NCBI GenBank assembly: GCA_012862575.1
Contig: BLSF01000020.1
Location: 310,001 to 374,000, forward strand
Reading direction: 5' to 3'
Origin: Parietichytrium sp. I65-24A
Lineage: Eukaryota; Sar; Bigyra; Thraustochytrida; Thraustochytriidae
DNA: 64,000 bases
Position 1 is the stretch's first letter. Each line of letters starts with the position of its first letter. Below the pieces are notes generated by a model. That model did not search any database and was not told the DNA's origin. It saw only the letters and a list, made by a program, of their open reading frames with translations. Shown one piece after another: positions 30,656-39,966 of the stretch. The translations under genes and the position numbers were made by a program.

Positions 30656-30962
30656 GCATCCTTGTTTTCCTTCATCTCTTTGTCGATGTTTTTCCACATA
30701 CCTCCCGGAGCGAGGTCCACCGGTTTCGCCGTGTGCAGATTTCTTCTCGCTTGTTCCCCAGCTGTAGCCATGTCCGAGTAGAACGGGAGATAGAACCCAA
30801 AGTACCTTTGATCACACATTGATCACACATTTCGCCCACGATTGGTCAGCAAACGGGTCGCGCACCTTCGCGCAATCGTCTCGAGCCTCTTGCAACTTAC
30901 CCGACTGCGCCAGAGCACACCAGCCCCATGCCTAGTGCGGTCATCTTGCTCTTCGTACTCAT
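30652..30962 (-). CDS. SMIM20/MITRAC7-like small mitochondrial membrane protein
   Basis: The gene has two exons, 30962-30901 and 30805-30652, encoding 71 residues. The 95-bp intron has a GTAAGT donor, a GCTGACC branch-like word and a CAAAG acceptor. The product has a short basic start, one hydrophobic segment (TALGMGLVCSGAVGYFGFYL), then PFYSDM, a charged helix with QARRN, and AKPVDLAPGGMWKNIDKE. This layout parallels SMIM20/MITRAC7: a span, FYPIYFRP-like turn, NRAG helix, and D-x-x-PPG-x-K-x-W ending. SMIM20 stabilises newly made COX1 in the inner membrane. The comparison is from memory over a short protein, so the family call is tentative, but the splice structure and open frame are convincing. 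It escapes simple ORF scans because each exon is under 55 codons. Confidence 0.65.
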
Positions 30963-33271
30963 ATTTTTACTCCTCTCCGACTCAGATCTTCGACGCAAAT
31001 TGCCGTCAAGGCGTTAGTTAATCTCAGCTCGTTGCACCACCTTCCTTCGTCGGCGAAACTCCGACACTCCGATACCCCGATACCCCGATACTCCGACGCT
31101 CCTCTCCGTTCTCACCGACCTTCGAGACTTTCGCGAACGTCGAAGCTGTCGAAACATGAGAAAGATGAGTAGCAAATGTAGCAAAGAATAGCAAGATGTA
31201 GCAAGCGTCAGACTAGCAGAAACGTTCCGGAGCCGAGGAACAGGTCTGAGTTTCTTTATTCGTGAACAGACAAGCTTCTCTCGACTGCCACACGCTCGCT
31301 GTCAGTAGTTGGCCTAAAGGAGTTCAAGGTTCATTGGGTAGGATATGTAGGATGCAGAGAGTGTGCAGCGAGTGTGCACTAAGATGTGACCCATGGCTCT
31401 AAATCGATTGCAGTTCACAGCCAGGATAGCCAGGACTAAATTTTTGAAAAAGGTGTTGAACTTTTCGCACCCAAAAGGATTCAATAAAAAAGGGTCAAGA
31501 AAAGATGGGGAAGCTTGACCGTGAATTCTATGCTAAAATCTGAGCTCAATTAATTTTTATGGTCTCTACAAAAGCTGCGAGGGAAGGGAAGGGAAGGGCA
31601 ACACTAGGCTTTGCATTCTTTGCATTTGCACACACGTCGATAGCGCGTTGCTGGCAAAGAAAGCTAGAGTAGGAAAGGCGGCAGGATGTGGACTGACGAG
31701 CATCATAGGCATATCCTCGAACCATCTCGAACCGCAGTGAACATCAGTGAACTGCCTGGTCTAAAAGGTCTAAAAAGTCTAAAAGCTCGAAACCGATGCT
31801 GTTCCATAGCATTTTTGTGCTAAACTGAACTCTGAATTCTGTATTTTTGAACATGTTCGAGGCGAGAGCCTTTCAAGTGCCGCCGAACGACACGTGAATC
31901 TCTGAATCTTGAACCAACCAACTCCTTGGGCCGGGTCACAGCACACTCAGAAATCACTCGCTATTTACCAAGGTTTCAGGTACGAAAGAAGGTGTACTCT
32001 GTGTACTCAGGCACACACGTTGTGTGCTCTGGATGCTGCTCGAAATGGTTTCGACTCGGAGCAATCAGTTGATGGTCTTGCCTTGGAGTTCGAGTGGGAT
32101 GGCAAAAGGATTCCCAGAAGAGCACACTAGCATGCAAAACCAACGGCGTACTCGCTACATCGTGGCCAAGCAGCCTCAGCACCGTCCTTGCTTCTGCCTG
32201 AATTTCGAACTTGCTCGCTTCTTTCGACCCACGCCGCCCACGTTCAAAAGCCATGAGCCGACGACATCACGGCATTTGACGAATTCGACGAATTTGACAC
32301 CGACGCTCGGTAACTTACTCTCTGTACAGAGCGCCTTCCCGGGCCGTCACCACAAGACATCGGAACGATGAGCAAACTTTCTGAAACGGAATGAAAGCAA
32401 TGAAAGCCTGTCTCTCTGTCTTCTGCCTGCTCCTACCTTGCTTGACCTTTCATGTCTCGAGGGACTCGAGGGTCTCAAGCGCCTCTCAAACGCCGGCCGA
32501 CTAGTCCTTTTACGAAACTACACGATCACTTTATTCTCAGCTCTTCCAACGCTCTTGAACTGCGATTTCAAGCATTAGATTCTTTACATTCCCTACATTT
32601 CACTTTCTCCTTCCGACTTGTGCTCAACGATTGTTCGTGAAAACTGATGTTCATGGAGAACAAAAATAACTGAACTGCAGTCTGTCATAGTCTGTCTCTC
32701 TCTCACATGCCACACTGTCCATCAATCAATCAATCATAATCAATCAATCAATCAATCAACCGAGCATAGAACTCATCTACTCCCGACTAGTAGCCAGGAG
32801 ACTGTCCTATCCATTCGCCTGGCCAGCAGGGCTACGCCTATCCCGAAGGGACCGACTATCGCCACTCAGCGTAAACGGTAGGACGGAGTGTGTGCGGGAT
32901 GATTGAGACAGTGTGTGTGGAAACAGTGGAAACAGATAAGCAGAGAACATAGACACATAGACACATAGAGAAAGACAGTGGGAAAGACAGAGAGAGACAG
33001 AGAGAGTAGAGAGAGTGCGAGCAAGTGAATTGCGGTCGAAGAGGGAGGCGACTATCTGTTCGCGTTCGTGATTGTGTTTGTTGGCTGGACTGTTCGCTCG
33101 GTAGGTCGGTAGGTCAGAAGGTCAGAAGGTCAGTAGGTCGGTTTGTTTGACCGCGTGGTAGAGAGTTTGCGTGAGACTTTGAGTATTGCGAGTATTGCGA
33201 GTTGAAGTGTTTGTGAGGAGCGCTCCGGTGGGTGACTTGCTTGTAAGAGCGGTGCGAAAGGAGCGGTCGAG
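30963..33271. other. Long intergenic region (2.3 kb)
   Basis: It holds the promoter of the SMIM20-like gene and the upstream region of the WW/SH3 gene. It is repeat-rich: CCGATAC-type runs near 31,070, (AATC)n at 32721-32760, AGACAGA purine runs near 32,970-33,015 and AGGTCGGT/AGGTCAGA runs at 33,098-33,141. A GTAAGTT on the minus strand at about 32,315 follows a short open frame but leads to no in-phase exon. No gene was accepted. Confidence 0.5.
32721..32760. repeat. Interrupted (AATC)n microsatellite
   Basis: It consists of ATCA repeats broken once by TAATC. It has the same unit as the tract at 28893-28956. Confidence 0.9.
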
Positions 33272-35071
33272 ATGGCGCACTCAGAGCAGGTGCAGCAGCT
33301 GGAGAGGTTCTACGCGCGCATCGGGGAGCCGGAAAGATGCAAGAACTGCGTGATGATGTTCGAGAGGTTCGGGCTGCAGGAGATCAAAGATGCGGTGTTG
33401 ATGAAGTATAACGAGCTGCCCGAGGAGTGGGGCGCGCCGGAGCGAGCGAACGGGTCGGGCGGCAGGAGAAAGTCTCTCATGCAGAAAATGGCCTCGCTCA
33501 AGCCACGAGTGAGCAGGAAGAAACCTGTACCACCACAGATTCCCAGGGCTCTGGCAAACGGCCGATTCGAGTCCATGAAGTCGTCCCTCTCTGACGACTC
33601 TTCGTCGATGCTGCCGCCGCCACCACCGCCTAAAGCAAGACCGGTCTCCAGCCGCGCGCCTCCTCAAGCTCCAAGTGGTAAACCGCCACCACCAATGCGT
33701 CAAAAGCCTCAAGCCCCACCGAGAAAGGACACATTGACTCGGGAGAGCCTGGATCTTCAAGACAGAAATAAGCGACTCAGCTTTGCATATCGACCACCGA
33801 GACCTTCGCATCCCGTTGAGGTTCCGGTTCCGTCAAAGCCGATGAGCTTTGGGCCCCCCAAAGTTGAAAGCGAACCTGCCCCGCCTCCTGCGCCAGCAGC
33901 CGCTGCCGGAGCAGGAGGTGCGGTGGAAAACAACACTGGGCTTGAATTGCTGGATTTGAGTCACCCTGACATGGGCAAGTACACGAAGATGCAAAAAGCT
34001 GGACTTCCCCAAGGAGCTGTGGAGAATAGCATGGTGCGAGACGGGGTGCACCCTTCATCCTTGTTCGGTGAAGACACCATGACGATGGAACCTCTTGCTG
34101 TTGCAGCTCCGCCCTCCGCTCCGTCCAAACCTGCAGCGCCTGCAAAACCCGCAGCGCCTGCAAAGCCTGCCGCACCAGTCAAACCAGCTGCTCCCGTCAA
34201 ACCAGCTGCTCCCGTCAAACCAGCTGCTCCTGTCAAACCAGCTGCTCCTGTCAAACCAGCTGCTCCTGTCAAACCAGCTACCCCTGCTTCCAATGTTGAA
34301 AAGGCGAGCAGTGGACCAAGACGGTCGTGGGCAAATTTGGCTGGCGGCGTTGCCGCTAAAAAGCTTGGTTTTAACAACAATTCCGCTGCCAACGATGAGT
34401 CCAAATCCAGAAAATCGTGGGCAAATCTCAACGGAGGTATCGCAGCAAAGAAAAATGCTATTGCGGGTCTATTTGGAGGAGGCGGAGGTGGCGCCGCGAC
34501 TGGGGTTTCGAACCCCACACCGGTGTCAAGTAAGCCACCCGCGAAAAAGTGGGCCACGGTACAAACCGGTCCTGGAGCAGCCGCGACAGTCGAACAGTCC
34601 TCGACACCAATTGCAACGCCAATGGCCATCGGAGGCGCTGCGGAACCCAAACCTAAAGCGGTGTGGGTGAGCATGTGGTCCGACGAATATAGCCACGAGT
34701 ATTTTTACAACATGGAGACAGGAGAGTCCTCGTGGGTCCGCCCGAGTGCACCTGTGACAACCAAGGAGGAGGTCGAGGCCGCAGCAAAGTCAAATCAGCG
34801 AAAGCAGTCGGCAAGCGCGGCAAATAGCGCTCAGCCAGCTCCAGTCGCCGCTAAACCACAGGCGCAGTCGAATGGAATGGTACAGGAAACCAGGTTTGGA
34901 ACTATGTTGTTTGATTTCGAGCCAGCTTCGAATAATCCGGATGAGATCAACGTTGTGAAGGGCCAACTCATCCAGGTTTTGGACCAAGCTGAGGATGGAT
35001 GGACTTTTTGCATGACGGAGGATGGCAGAAGCGGTCTTGTTCCGAATAGCTATGTCAAACTTTCGGCTTGA
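33272..35071 (+). CDS. Proline-rich adaptor with WW and SH3 domains
   Basis: This gene encodes 599 residues. A short N-terminal helical domain (about 1-55, LERFYARIGEPERCKNCVMMF...LPEEW) is followed by proline-rich segments (PPPPPPKARPVSS, KPPPPMRQKPQAPP). Next come a tandem KPAAPV/A repeat (about 275-335) and two copies of a short motif (RRSWANLAGGVAAKK and RKSWANLNGGIAAKK). A WW domain lies at about 467-495 (WVSMWSDEYSHEYFYNMETG...SSWVRP) and a C-terminal SH3 domain at about 538-598 (ALYDF-like MLFDFEP, DGWTFCM, GLVPNSYVKL). The combination of ligand-type proline tracts with WW and SH3 binders implies a scaffold, perhaps for actin or endocytosis. The exact orthologue is not recognised. The SWANL repeats could be short actin- or partner-binding motifs. 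Confidence 0.88.
   Translation: MAHSEQVQQLERFYARIGEPERCKNCVMMFERFGLQEIKDAVLMKYNELPEEWGAPERANGSGGRRKSLMQKMASLKPRVSRKKPVPPQIPRALANGRFESMKSSLSDDSSSMLPPPPPPKARPVSSRAPPQAPSGKPPPPMRQKPQAPPRKDTLTRESLDLQDRNKRLSFAYRPPRPSHPVEVPVPSKPMSFGPPKVESEPAPPPAPAAAAGAGGAVENNTGLELLDLSHPDMGKYTKMQKAGLPQGAVENSMVRDGVHPSSLFGEDTMTMEPLAVAAPPSAPSKPAAPAKPAAPAKPAAPVKPAAPVKPAAPVKPAAPVKPAAPVKPAAPVKPATPASNVEKASSGPRRSWANLAGGVAAKKLGFNNNSAANDESKSRKSWANLNGGIAAKKNAIAGLFGGGGGGAATGVSNPTPVSSKPPAKKWATVQTGPGAAATVEQSSTPIATPMAIGGAAEPKPKAVWVSMWSDEYSHEYFYNMETGESSWVRPSAPVTTKEEVEAAAKSNQRKQSASAANSAQPAPVAAKPQAQSNGMVQETRFGTMLFDFEPASNNPDEINVVKGQLIQVLDQAEDGWTFCMTEDGRSGLVPNSYVKLSA
34140..34285 (+). repeat. In-frame tandem repeat encoding KPAAPV units
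   Basis: It consists of 18-bp units (AAACCAGCTGCTCCYGTC) repeated inside the adaptor gene. The nearly identical DNA of successive units shows recent expansion. Confidence 0.9.
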
Positions 35072-35554
35072 CGTGCATCAAATCAATTGTGAACTAGAGT
35101 GTCTCAGTGTGCCCCCGGGCCTTCCGCCGTCGTTTTTTTGTATCACCAACCACATAGTGCGGGAACGGCTCTCCCACTTTGCTGGGCGCAGCAATGCGTT
35201 ATTCCAGACCCGGAAAATTTGACTTTTATTGAGCTGTTTCGCCGCGAGTTTTGTGTGCTCCCTAGTTGATTGGATAAATACAAATATGTTTCCTTGCGCG
35301 CCATATGACCATGTTTAGACTTTTATTGCCCATTCCGCCTTCGAATTCGAGTGTCACGGTGAACAAAAAGAGCTTCGATTGGTCGAGCGCGGTTTGAGGA
35401 CGATGTTACACAATCTTTGAGCTCTCCAGCAGGCCAAAAGAATAGAATGCTTTCTTGTTCTCTTTGATTTTTATTTTTAAAAAACAGTAAAATTAGTCTG
35501 AATGGTGGCAAAAGGACACGAACAGGAACAATGAACAGGTATTAAGCAACAGGT
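35072..35554. other. Convergent 3' region between the adaptor and P450 genes
   Basis: It contains the two 3' UTRs. AT-rich stretches near 35,270 and 35,460-35,490 may include polyadenylation signals. No gene was seen. Confidence 0.6.
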
Positions 35555-37270
35555 CTAAACTAGACGAGGCGTAACGCGCAAAGGCATGCCTAGCTTCGCA
35601 CCAAGTGTGATATCAGCCACCACCTCCAAATCTTCGCTCGGAATCGCCAACTCGAAGTCAAAGTTTTTGACGACAGCAGCGATAATCTGTACTCCTTCTA
35701 AAAGGCTCAACCTCTGGCCCACACAGGTTCGATGAGCAGCTCCGAATGGCACAAACGCGTAGTCGAGCTCCTTTCTTCCCGGAACACCCACTGGTTTAGT
35801 TGGTTGAAGATCAGGGAGATCATCAAACCGCTCTGGTCTAAACCGCTCGGGCTCTGGCCAAATGTCAGGGTTGTAATTCAGTGAGTGGCATGACACAAAC
35901 ACAAAACTGCCTTTCGGAATGTCATAGTCCCCGAGCTTTGTGTCGGTTCTAGCTTCGCGAGGGAACTGTGGAACGGTTGGGTACATTCTCAAGGTTTCGT
36001 ACATGACTTGATGCGCATATTTGAGCTGCTTTGCCTCATCATACGTTGGTGATCGGCCGGTGACGATGCTGTCAACCTCCTTCCTCAGTTTTGTTAGTGC
36101 TTCTGGGTTCTCTTGCAAAAGCTTGATCATAAAGCACAGAGTATTTCCGGTGGTTTCGTGCCCAGCTCCTCGGATTGTCTTGAACTCTTGGTTAACCTCC
36201 ATCTCTGTCAAAGCAGGGGTGCCATCGTCGTTCTTCGCTGACAACAGGCCGTGCAAGATACTTGCCTCTGGTCGCTCGTCCTCCGGAATCGACTTGGCCC
36301 GCTGCACAAGTTTGTCAAACAAGTCATCCAGTCTCTTCTGGATTTGCTGAATACGTTTACTCGGAAGGAGGTCGTACAAAGGCGACGCCGTTCGGATAAT
36401 GATGTCTTGAAGGGCCCAGTCTAGGTCATGAGCCATGTCGTTCTCCTCTTCAGGAACGAGCTGCATCGAAGTGTACTCCGACCTTTCTCCGGTTCCAATC
36501 TCCATGATCACGTCCAGAGTCAACATGCTCATGTCATAATAGCAATTCACATCTCTCTTCTCCTGGGCTGCTCGCGTCCACTTGTCCAGAAATACGTCGA
36601 GCTGGCTCTCGATAATCTTTGCGTAGCCTTTGAGGTGCTTTTCGGTGAGAAATTTGGACACGACGCGGCGGTGTAGAGCCCACTTGTCTCCAGTTTCTAA
36701 ACCAAGCAAGCCGTTGCCGACCAATGTGGTAAATCCAGTATGTCCTCGAGTTGGGTATGTTTGCTTGTCTGTCAAGATGGTGCGCACCATATCCACATCG
36801 CTCACAAAAACAAACGGCACTGCAAGGCTGTAATCAGTGGAGCTGAACGGTCTCACTATCGTGAAGATGTCTCCAAGAAGCTTCTGACTTTCCACTGCAC
36901 TCAGGTGCCGTTTCCAGGGTCCAAACTTCTTGCCGTGCTCGTACATCACGTCAATAGGAATCACCGGCGGAATAGCATATGCCTTTCCGAATAGCAGACG
37001 ACGGAGAACAAACTGGAACAGACCTATTTGCGGGTGCCCTGGGCGAGGGCTAATGCGAACGAGGCCGAGGACCAGTGCGATGGCCTTTGCACGTTGATTT
37101 TTCTCCACAGCGAGACGCAACAAATGCAGGAGACTCAAGGCGTTCAGAAATATCTTTCGCGAACCGGTGAACCAGCCTTTCGTAAGCCCGGCTTGGGTCC
37201 CGACCAGATTGAGCGCATATGCTCCGAAAAGAAGCATTCTCACCCCTTTCAACGAGGAGAACGCCGCCAT
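35555..37270 (-). CDS. Cytochrome P450 (CYP4/CYP97-like clan)
   Basis: This single-exon gene encodes 571 residues of a haem-thiolate monooxygenase. The I-helix reads RGAGHETTGNTLCF, the K-helix YETLRMYP (ExxR), the PERF region EPERFRPERFDD, and the haem loop FVPFGAAHRTCVGQRLSLLEG with Cys516. The haem loop has Ala-His where most P450s have Gly-Pro/Ala, a mild deviation. The hydrophobic N-terminus (about 1-110) includes two helical stretches that could anchor it in a membrane. Overall layout suggests the fatty-acid/carotenoid hydroxylase side of the superfamily. The substrate is not predictable. It is divergent, across about 1.45 kb, from the wax-synthase-like gene. Confidence 0.93.
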   Translation of the reverse strand: MAAFSSLKGVRMLLFGAYALNLVGTQAGLTKGWFTGSRKIFLNALSLLHLLRLAVEKNQRAKAIALVLGLVRISPRPGHPQIGLFQFVLRRLLFGKAYAIPPVIPIDVMYEHGKKFGPWKRHLSAVESQKLLGDIFTIVRPFSSTDYSLAVPFVFVSDVDMVRTILTDKQTYPTRGHTGFTTLVGNGLLGLETGDKWALHRRVVSKFLTEKHLKGYAKIIESQLDVFLDKWTRAAQEKRDVNCYYDMSMLTLDVIMEIGTGERSEYTSMQLVPEEENDMAHDLDWALQDIIIRTASPLYDLLPSKRIQQIQKRLDDLFDKLVQRAKSIPEDERPEASILHGLLSAKNDDGTPALTEMEVNQEFKTIRGAGHETTGNTLCFMIKLLQENPEALTKLRKEVDSIVTGRSPTYDEAKQLKYAHQVMYETLRMYPTVPQFPREARTDTKLGDYDIPKGSFVFVSCHSLNYNPDIWPEPERFRPERFDDLPDLQPTKPVGVPGRKELDYAFVPFGAAHRTCVGQRLSLLEGVQIIAAVVKNFDFELAIPSEDLEVVADITLGAKLGMPLRVTPRLV

Positions 37271-38725
37271 GTTCTCAATCCCTTTTTCGAAACTTGGGTC
37301 AGAGATTCTTTCTTCGTACGCTGAATCGCGACTTGACTTTGCCTCTTTCCGCGTTTGGGTTTTGCTGGCAGATTTTCAACTACAGATGCGACGAAAGCTC
37401 ACGCACAACCTGCGAGCAAAAGGAAGCCAACGTGACACAGATAGCGTGCTTTGTACTGCACTGCTTGCCCGTGCTTGGTACGAATGTGCAAACGCGCGCC
37501 TTCAAGCCCGCCTCTCTGCACACACACACAAACACTGCAATCCGTCGGATCTCCAGATCTGATGAATGCTCAATCTGACTTGCCAGTTTGCGAACTGCGA
37601 CTAATCGCAACTTGCCCTTCCAGGTCGACCCCCGTCCAAGGACTAGAGTCCGGAGTACTGACTGTGCACACCACTTCCTAGCAGTTACTCTTCCTCAGGA
37701 CTCGGAGAGCTCGGATGAGCTCAGGCAAGTAGAGCGGCCTGTTAAGTCTGTTGAGTCTGTGGCGAGAATTTGGGCTGAGATGGCAAGTGTTTGCACCATC
37801 GATCCGTATCGATTCGATTTCGGACGATGGCCAAGCCTCCAAGCCTGCTGAAAGAGGTTTCCGAGCTCGAAAGAGTGTCGCACTTTTCCACGCAGCTTCC
37901 GGCACTTTAAGTACTGAGTATGATGATCATGACGCCGCTGCGCGAGCAATTGGCATCGAAACTATTCGCAATCGATCGACCGCAGAAAACTCCCAACCTA
38001 CCCATTTTGAAACATCCATACATCCATCACATCCATCTGCCCATTCAGACGGAATCTATCGATCTATCCAAACGCCATGCATTCATACATTCACATGTCA
38101 ATCGAGATGTCGAGATCCAACATCAGCTGATGACTCTGAGCGCGAACTTGTACAGTACGAGGACGCGCTCTTGCAACGCCTTCTCAACGCGTGTGGAATT
38201 ATGTGGAACCTTCGGAAAACATTTGAAAACATGTGGAAAACATTGGAAATTTTTTGGGAAACGGCATGGACCTGAATGTCGAGCAATCAGTCACTCAACG
38301 CCAACTCGATTAGTGCTAGCTAGTGCATAATACCTCCTACGCACTCCATGTCGGCCGCTTGCAGATCTGGGCCAGTCGAAAAAATACGCAAACTTCTCTG
38401 CGATGCCCCGCACTGCTCTGCGATGTGGTGATCAAAGAACTGCTCATGGGCTTCGAGGGCTTTGCGATGCTTTGCGGAACGGTTCACCCTCTGGACACTG
38501 CTACGTTTCTGTTACTGTGGGTGTCAACCGGGGAAACAACCGATACTCGGTATTTTATCAGGTAGAGAAATTTCAGTGGACCTAGTCTATATGCTAGTAG
38601 TGAAATTGCCGGAAACACCGACAAAGATAGAATTGTTGCTAGCGAACATTTGCAGAGAGGATCGTCGATTAGCTCGACATGTGCGACCTCAGAAGTGCGA
38701 GTGTTGGCTCAAAAAGACACCAACG
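37271..38725. other. Divergent intergenic region between P450 and wax-synthase-like genes
   Basis: Several short ORFs occur without domain content. An in-frame extension of the acyltransferase ORF begins at 38462 but looks non-coding. A TGCGGAACGGTTC word lies at 38473-38485. AGTACTGA words lie near 37,653 and 37,912. Confidence 0.5.
38473..38485 (+). promoter_or_regulatory. Candidate promoter element TGCGGAACGGTTC
   Basis: It lies about 240 bp upstream of the wax-synthase-like ATG. It is almost identical to TGCGGAACGGTTT at 60983-60995 upstream of the WDR49-like gene. Confidence 0.3.
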
Positions 38726-39952
38726 ATGGCAGCGCGAAAGAGGAAAAGCTTAGAAGAGCCGCTAGCGTCGGCTTTGAACGTGCCGAAAGAAGCGGTAGCC
38801 AAGGCAGTCCCCAAAGATGCCGCTAGCGTCAAGGCTGTTGGCGTTGGAGATGATCGCTGGCTAAGACTTGGAGCGCCAGTGCCGAGCACGGAATTGCACG
38901 CTGGAATCTCTATGTCGTTCTTCTTAACCCCACTGGTCGTCGGGGCGACTGTTCTTGGCTTTACTGGTTCGGACTTGGTGGAGATTCTGCTTCTATTTGT
39001 GTGGCATGCGTGGTGTTATCATATTGCGGTGTTTCCAGCTCCGCTGTCGACGTTCAGAGGTGCAGCTTCCTCGGCGATGACATTGTGCGGTGGGCTGTGG
39101 ATCGCAAGCCGGTTTAGCAATGTTTATATCAAGCAGCAGTACGTCATGGCCAGCCTTATGTTTGCCTTTGGCCGCGGGAATGTGCTGTGCAGCCGCAAAG
39201 AGCTTCGCGACCGACCTCTGTCCTATCGTGGGGCGTTTCTATTCAGTTTCCACGATCTGGGCAAGGCAATGCACTTTCAATCTCCAGATCACATGAAGGA
39301 GCTTTGGCGCGAATTCAAGTTCAATGTGCTTATGATATCTGCAGGCCTTGCAGGTTCGAGTGTCGTCTTAGCTGGCTGCAATCTGATCGAACCTGCCACA
39401 CTCCCTGAAATGATTGCTCGAGAAGTCGTAAAGATTTTATTTGGAAGCTTGAATTTCATACTAGGGTTGTGCATCGGCGACGCAATCTACACGTTGCCAT
39501 TTTACGTATTCTCTGTCGATCTAAATCGCACCCTTCACCCGCAGCCACTTATGATCAGCCCTTGGAAATCAACCACGCTGAAAGAATGGTGGGGCTTGCG
39601 CTTTGATACTGGCATGCAATCGGTTCTGTATCATAACGCCTATCGCCCAGTGCGAGTCATGGGTCTCGGAAGGGGTTTGGCCACGCTGGCCACATTTGTC
39701 CTCTCGGGAATTATTCACGTCCCAATGATTTACGGCTTTGGGGCATCCCGCGTGGAGCTTGCACTAATGATGTCGTTTTTTATAGTGCAAGCAGCACTTA
39801 TCGGCCTCGAAGACTTCTTCAGATGGGATCCAAGTCAGTTTCGCACTTTGCTTCTCCTAATGCTGTCCAGTCCACTCTTCGTCTATCCTGTATTGAAGGC
39901 GATGGGATACCATTCCCACTCTCATTTTTCCCAAGCCTTTGCATACATATGA
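38726..39952 (+). CDS. Wax-synthase-like MBOAT acyltransferase
   Basis: This gene encodes 408 residues of a polytopic membrane protein with about seven to eight hydrophobic segments. The C-terminal block SPWKSTTLKEWWGLRFDTGM then NAYRPVRVMG then FVLSGIIHVPMIYGFGA matches the wax-synthase domain of the MBOAT family. The His of SGIIH is the expected catalytic residue. Plant wax synthases esterify fatty alcohols, and relatives use sterols or diacylglycerol, all at the ER. The ATG at 38726 (MAARKRKSLEEP) begins a basic cytosolic tail. An open but unconvincing extension reaches 38462. Its stop is 14 bp from the stop of the convergent hydrolase gene, so the transcripts must overlap. The substrate is inferred only to class. 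Confidence 0.85.
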   Translation: MAARKRKSLEEPLASALNVPKEAVAKAVPKDAASVKAVGVGDDRWLRLGAPVPSTELHAGISMSFFLTPLVVGATVLGFTGSDLVEILLLFVWHAWCYHIAVFPAPLSTFRGAASSAMTLCGGLWIASRFSNVYIKQQYVMASLMFAFGRGNVLCSRKELRDRPLSYRGAFLFSFHDLGKAMHFQSPDHMKELWREFKFNVLMISAGLAGSSVVLAGCNLIEPATLPEMIAREVVKILFGSLNFILGLCIGDAIYTLPFYVFSVDLNRTLHPQPLMISPWKSTTLKEWWGLRFDTGMQSVLYHNAYRPVRVMGLGRGLATLATFVLSGIIHVPMIYGFGASRVELALMMSFFIVQAALIGLEDFFRWDPSQFRTLLLLMLSSPLFVYPVLKAMGYHSHSHFSQAFAYI

Positions 39953-39966
39953 GCTTGTAACATAAC

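Noticed and set aside
31976-32360. Possible minus-strand two-exon gene with a GTAAGTT donor at about 32,315
   Set aside because: The upstream MSCGDGPGRRS frame does not join in phase to the downstream open segment with any AG acceptor I could find.
33961-34674. 237-codon minus-strand ORF opposite the adaptor
   Set aside because: It consists of TGAAGL-type repeats complementary to the KPAAPV repeat, so it is a shadow.
38462-38725. 88-codon N-terminal extension of the wax-synthase-like ORF
   Set aside because: It is Cys/Arg-rich without hydrophobic or domain pattern, and covers a putative promoter word. The ATG at 38726 gives a typical basic cytosolic tail.
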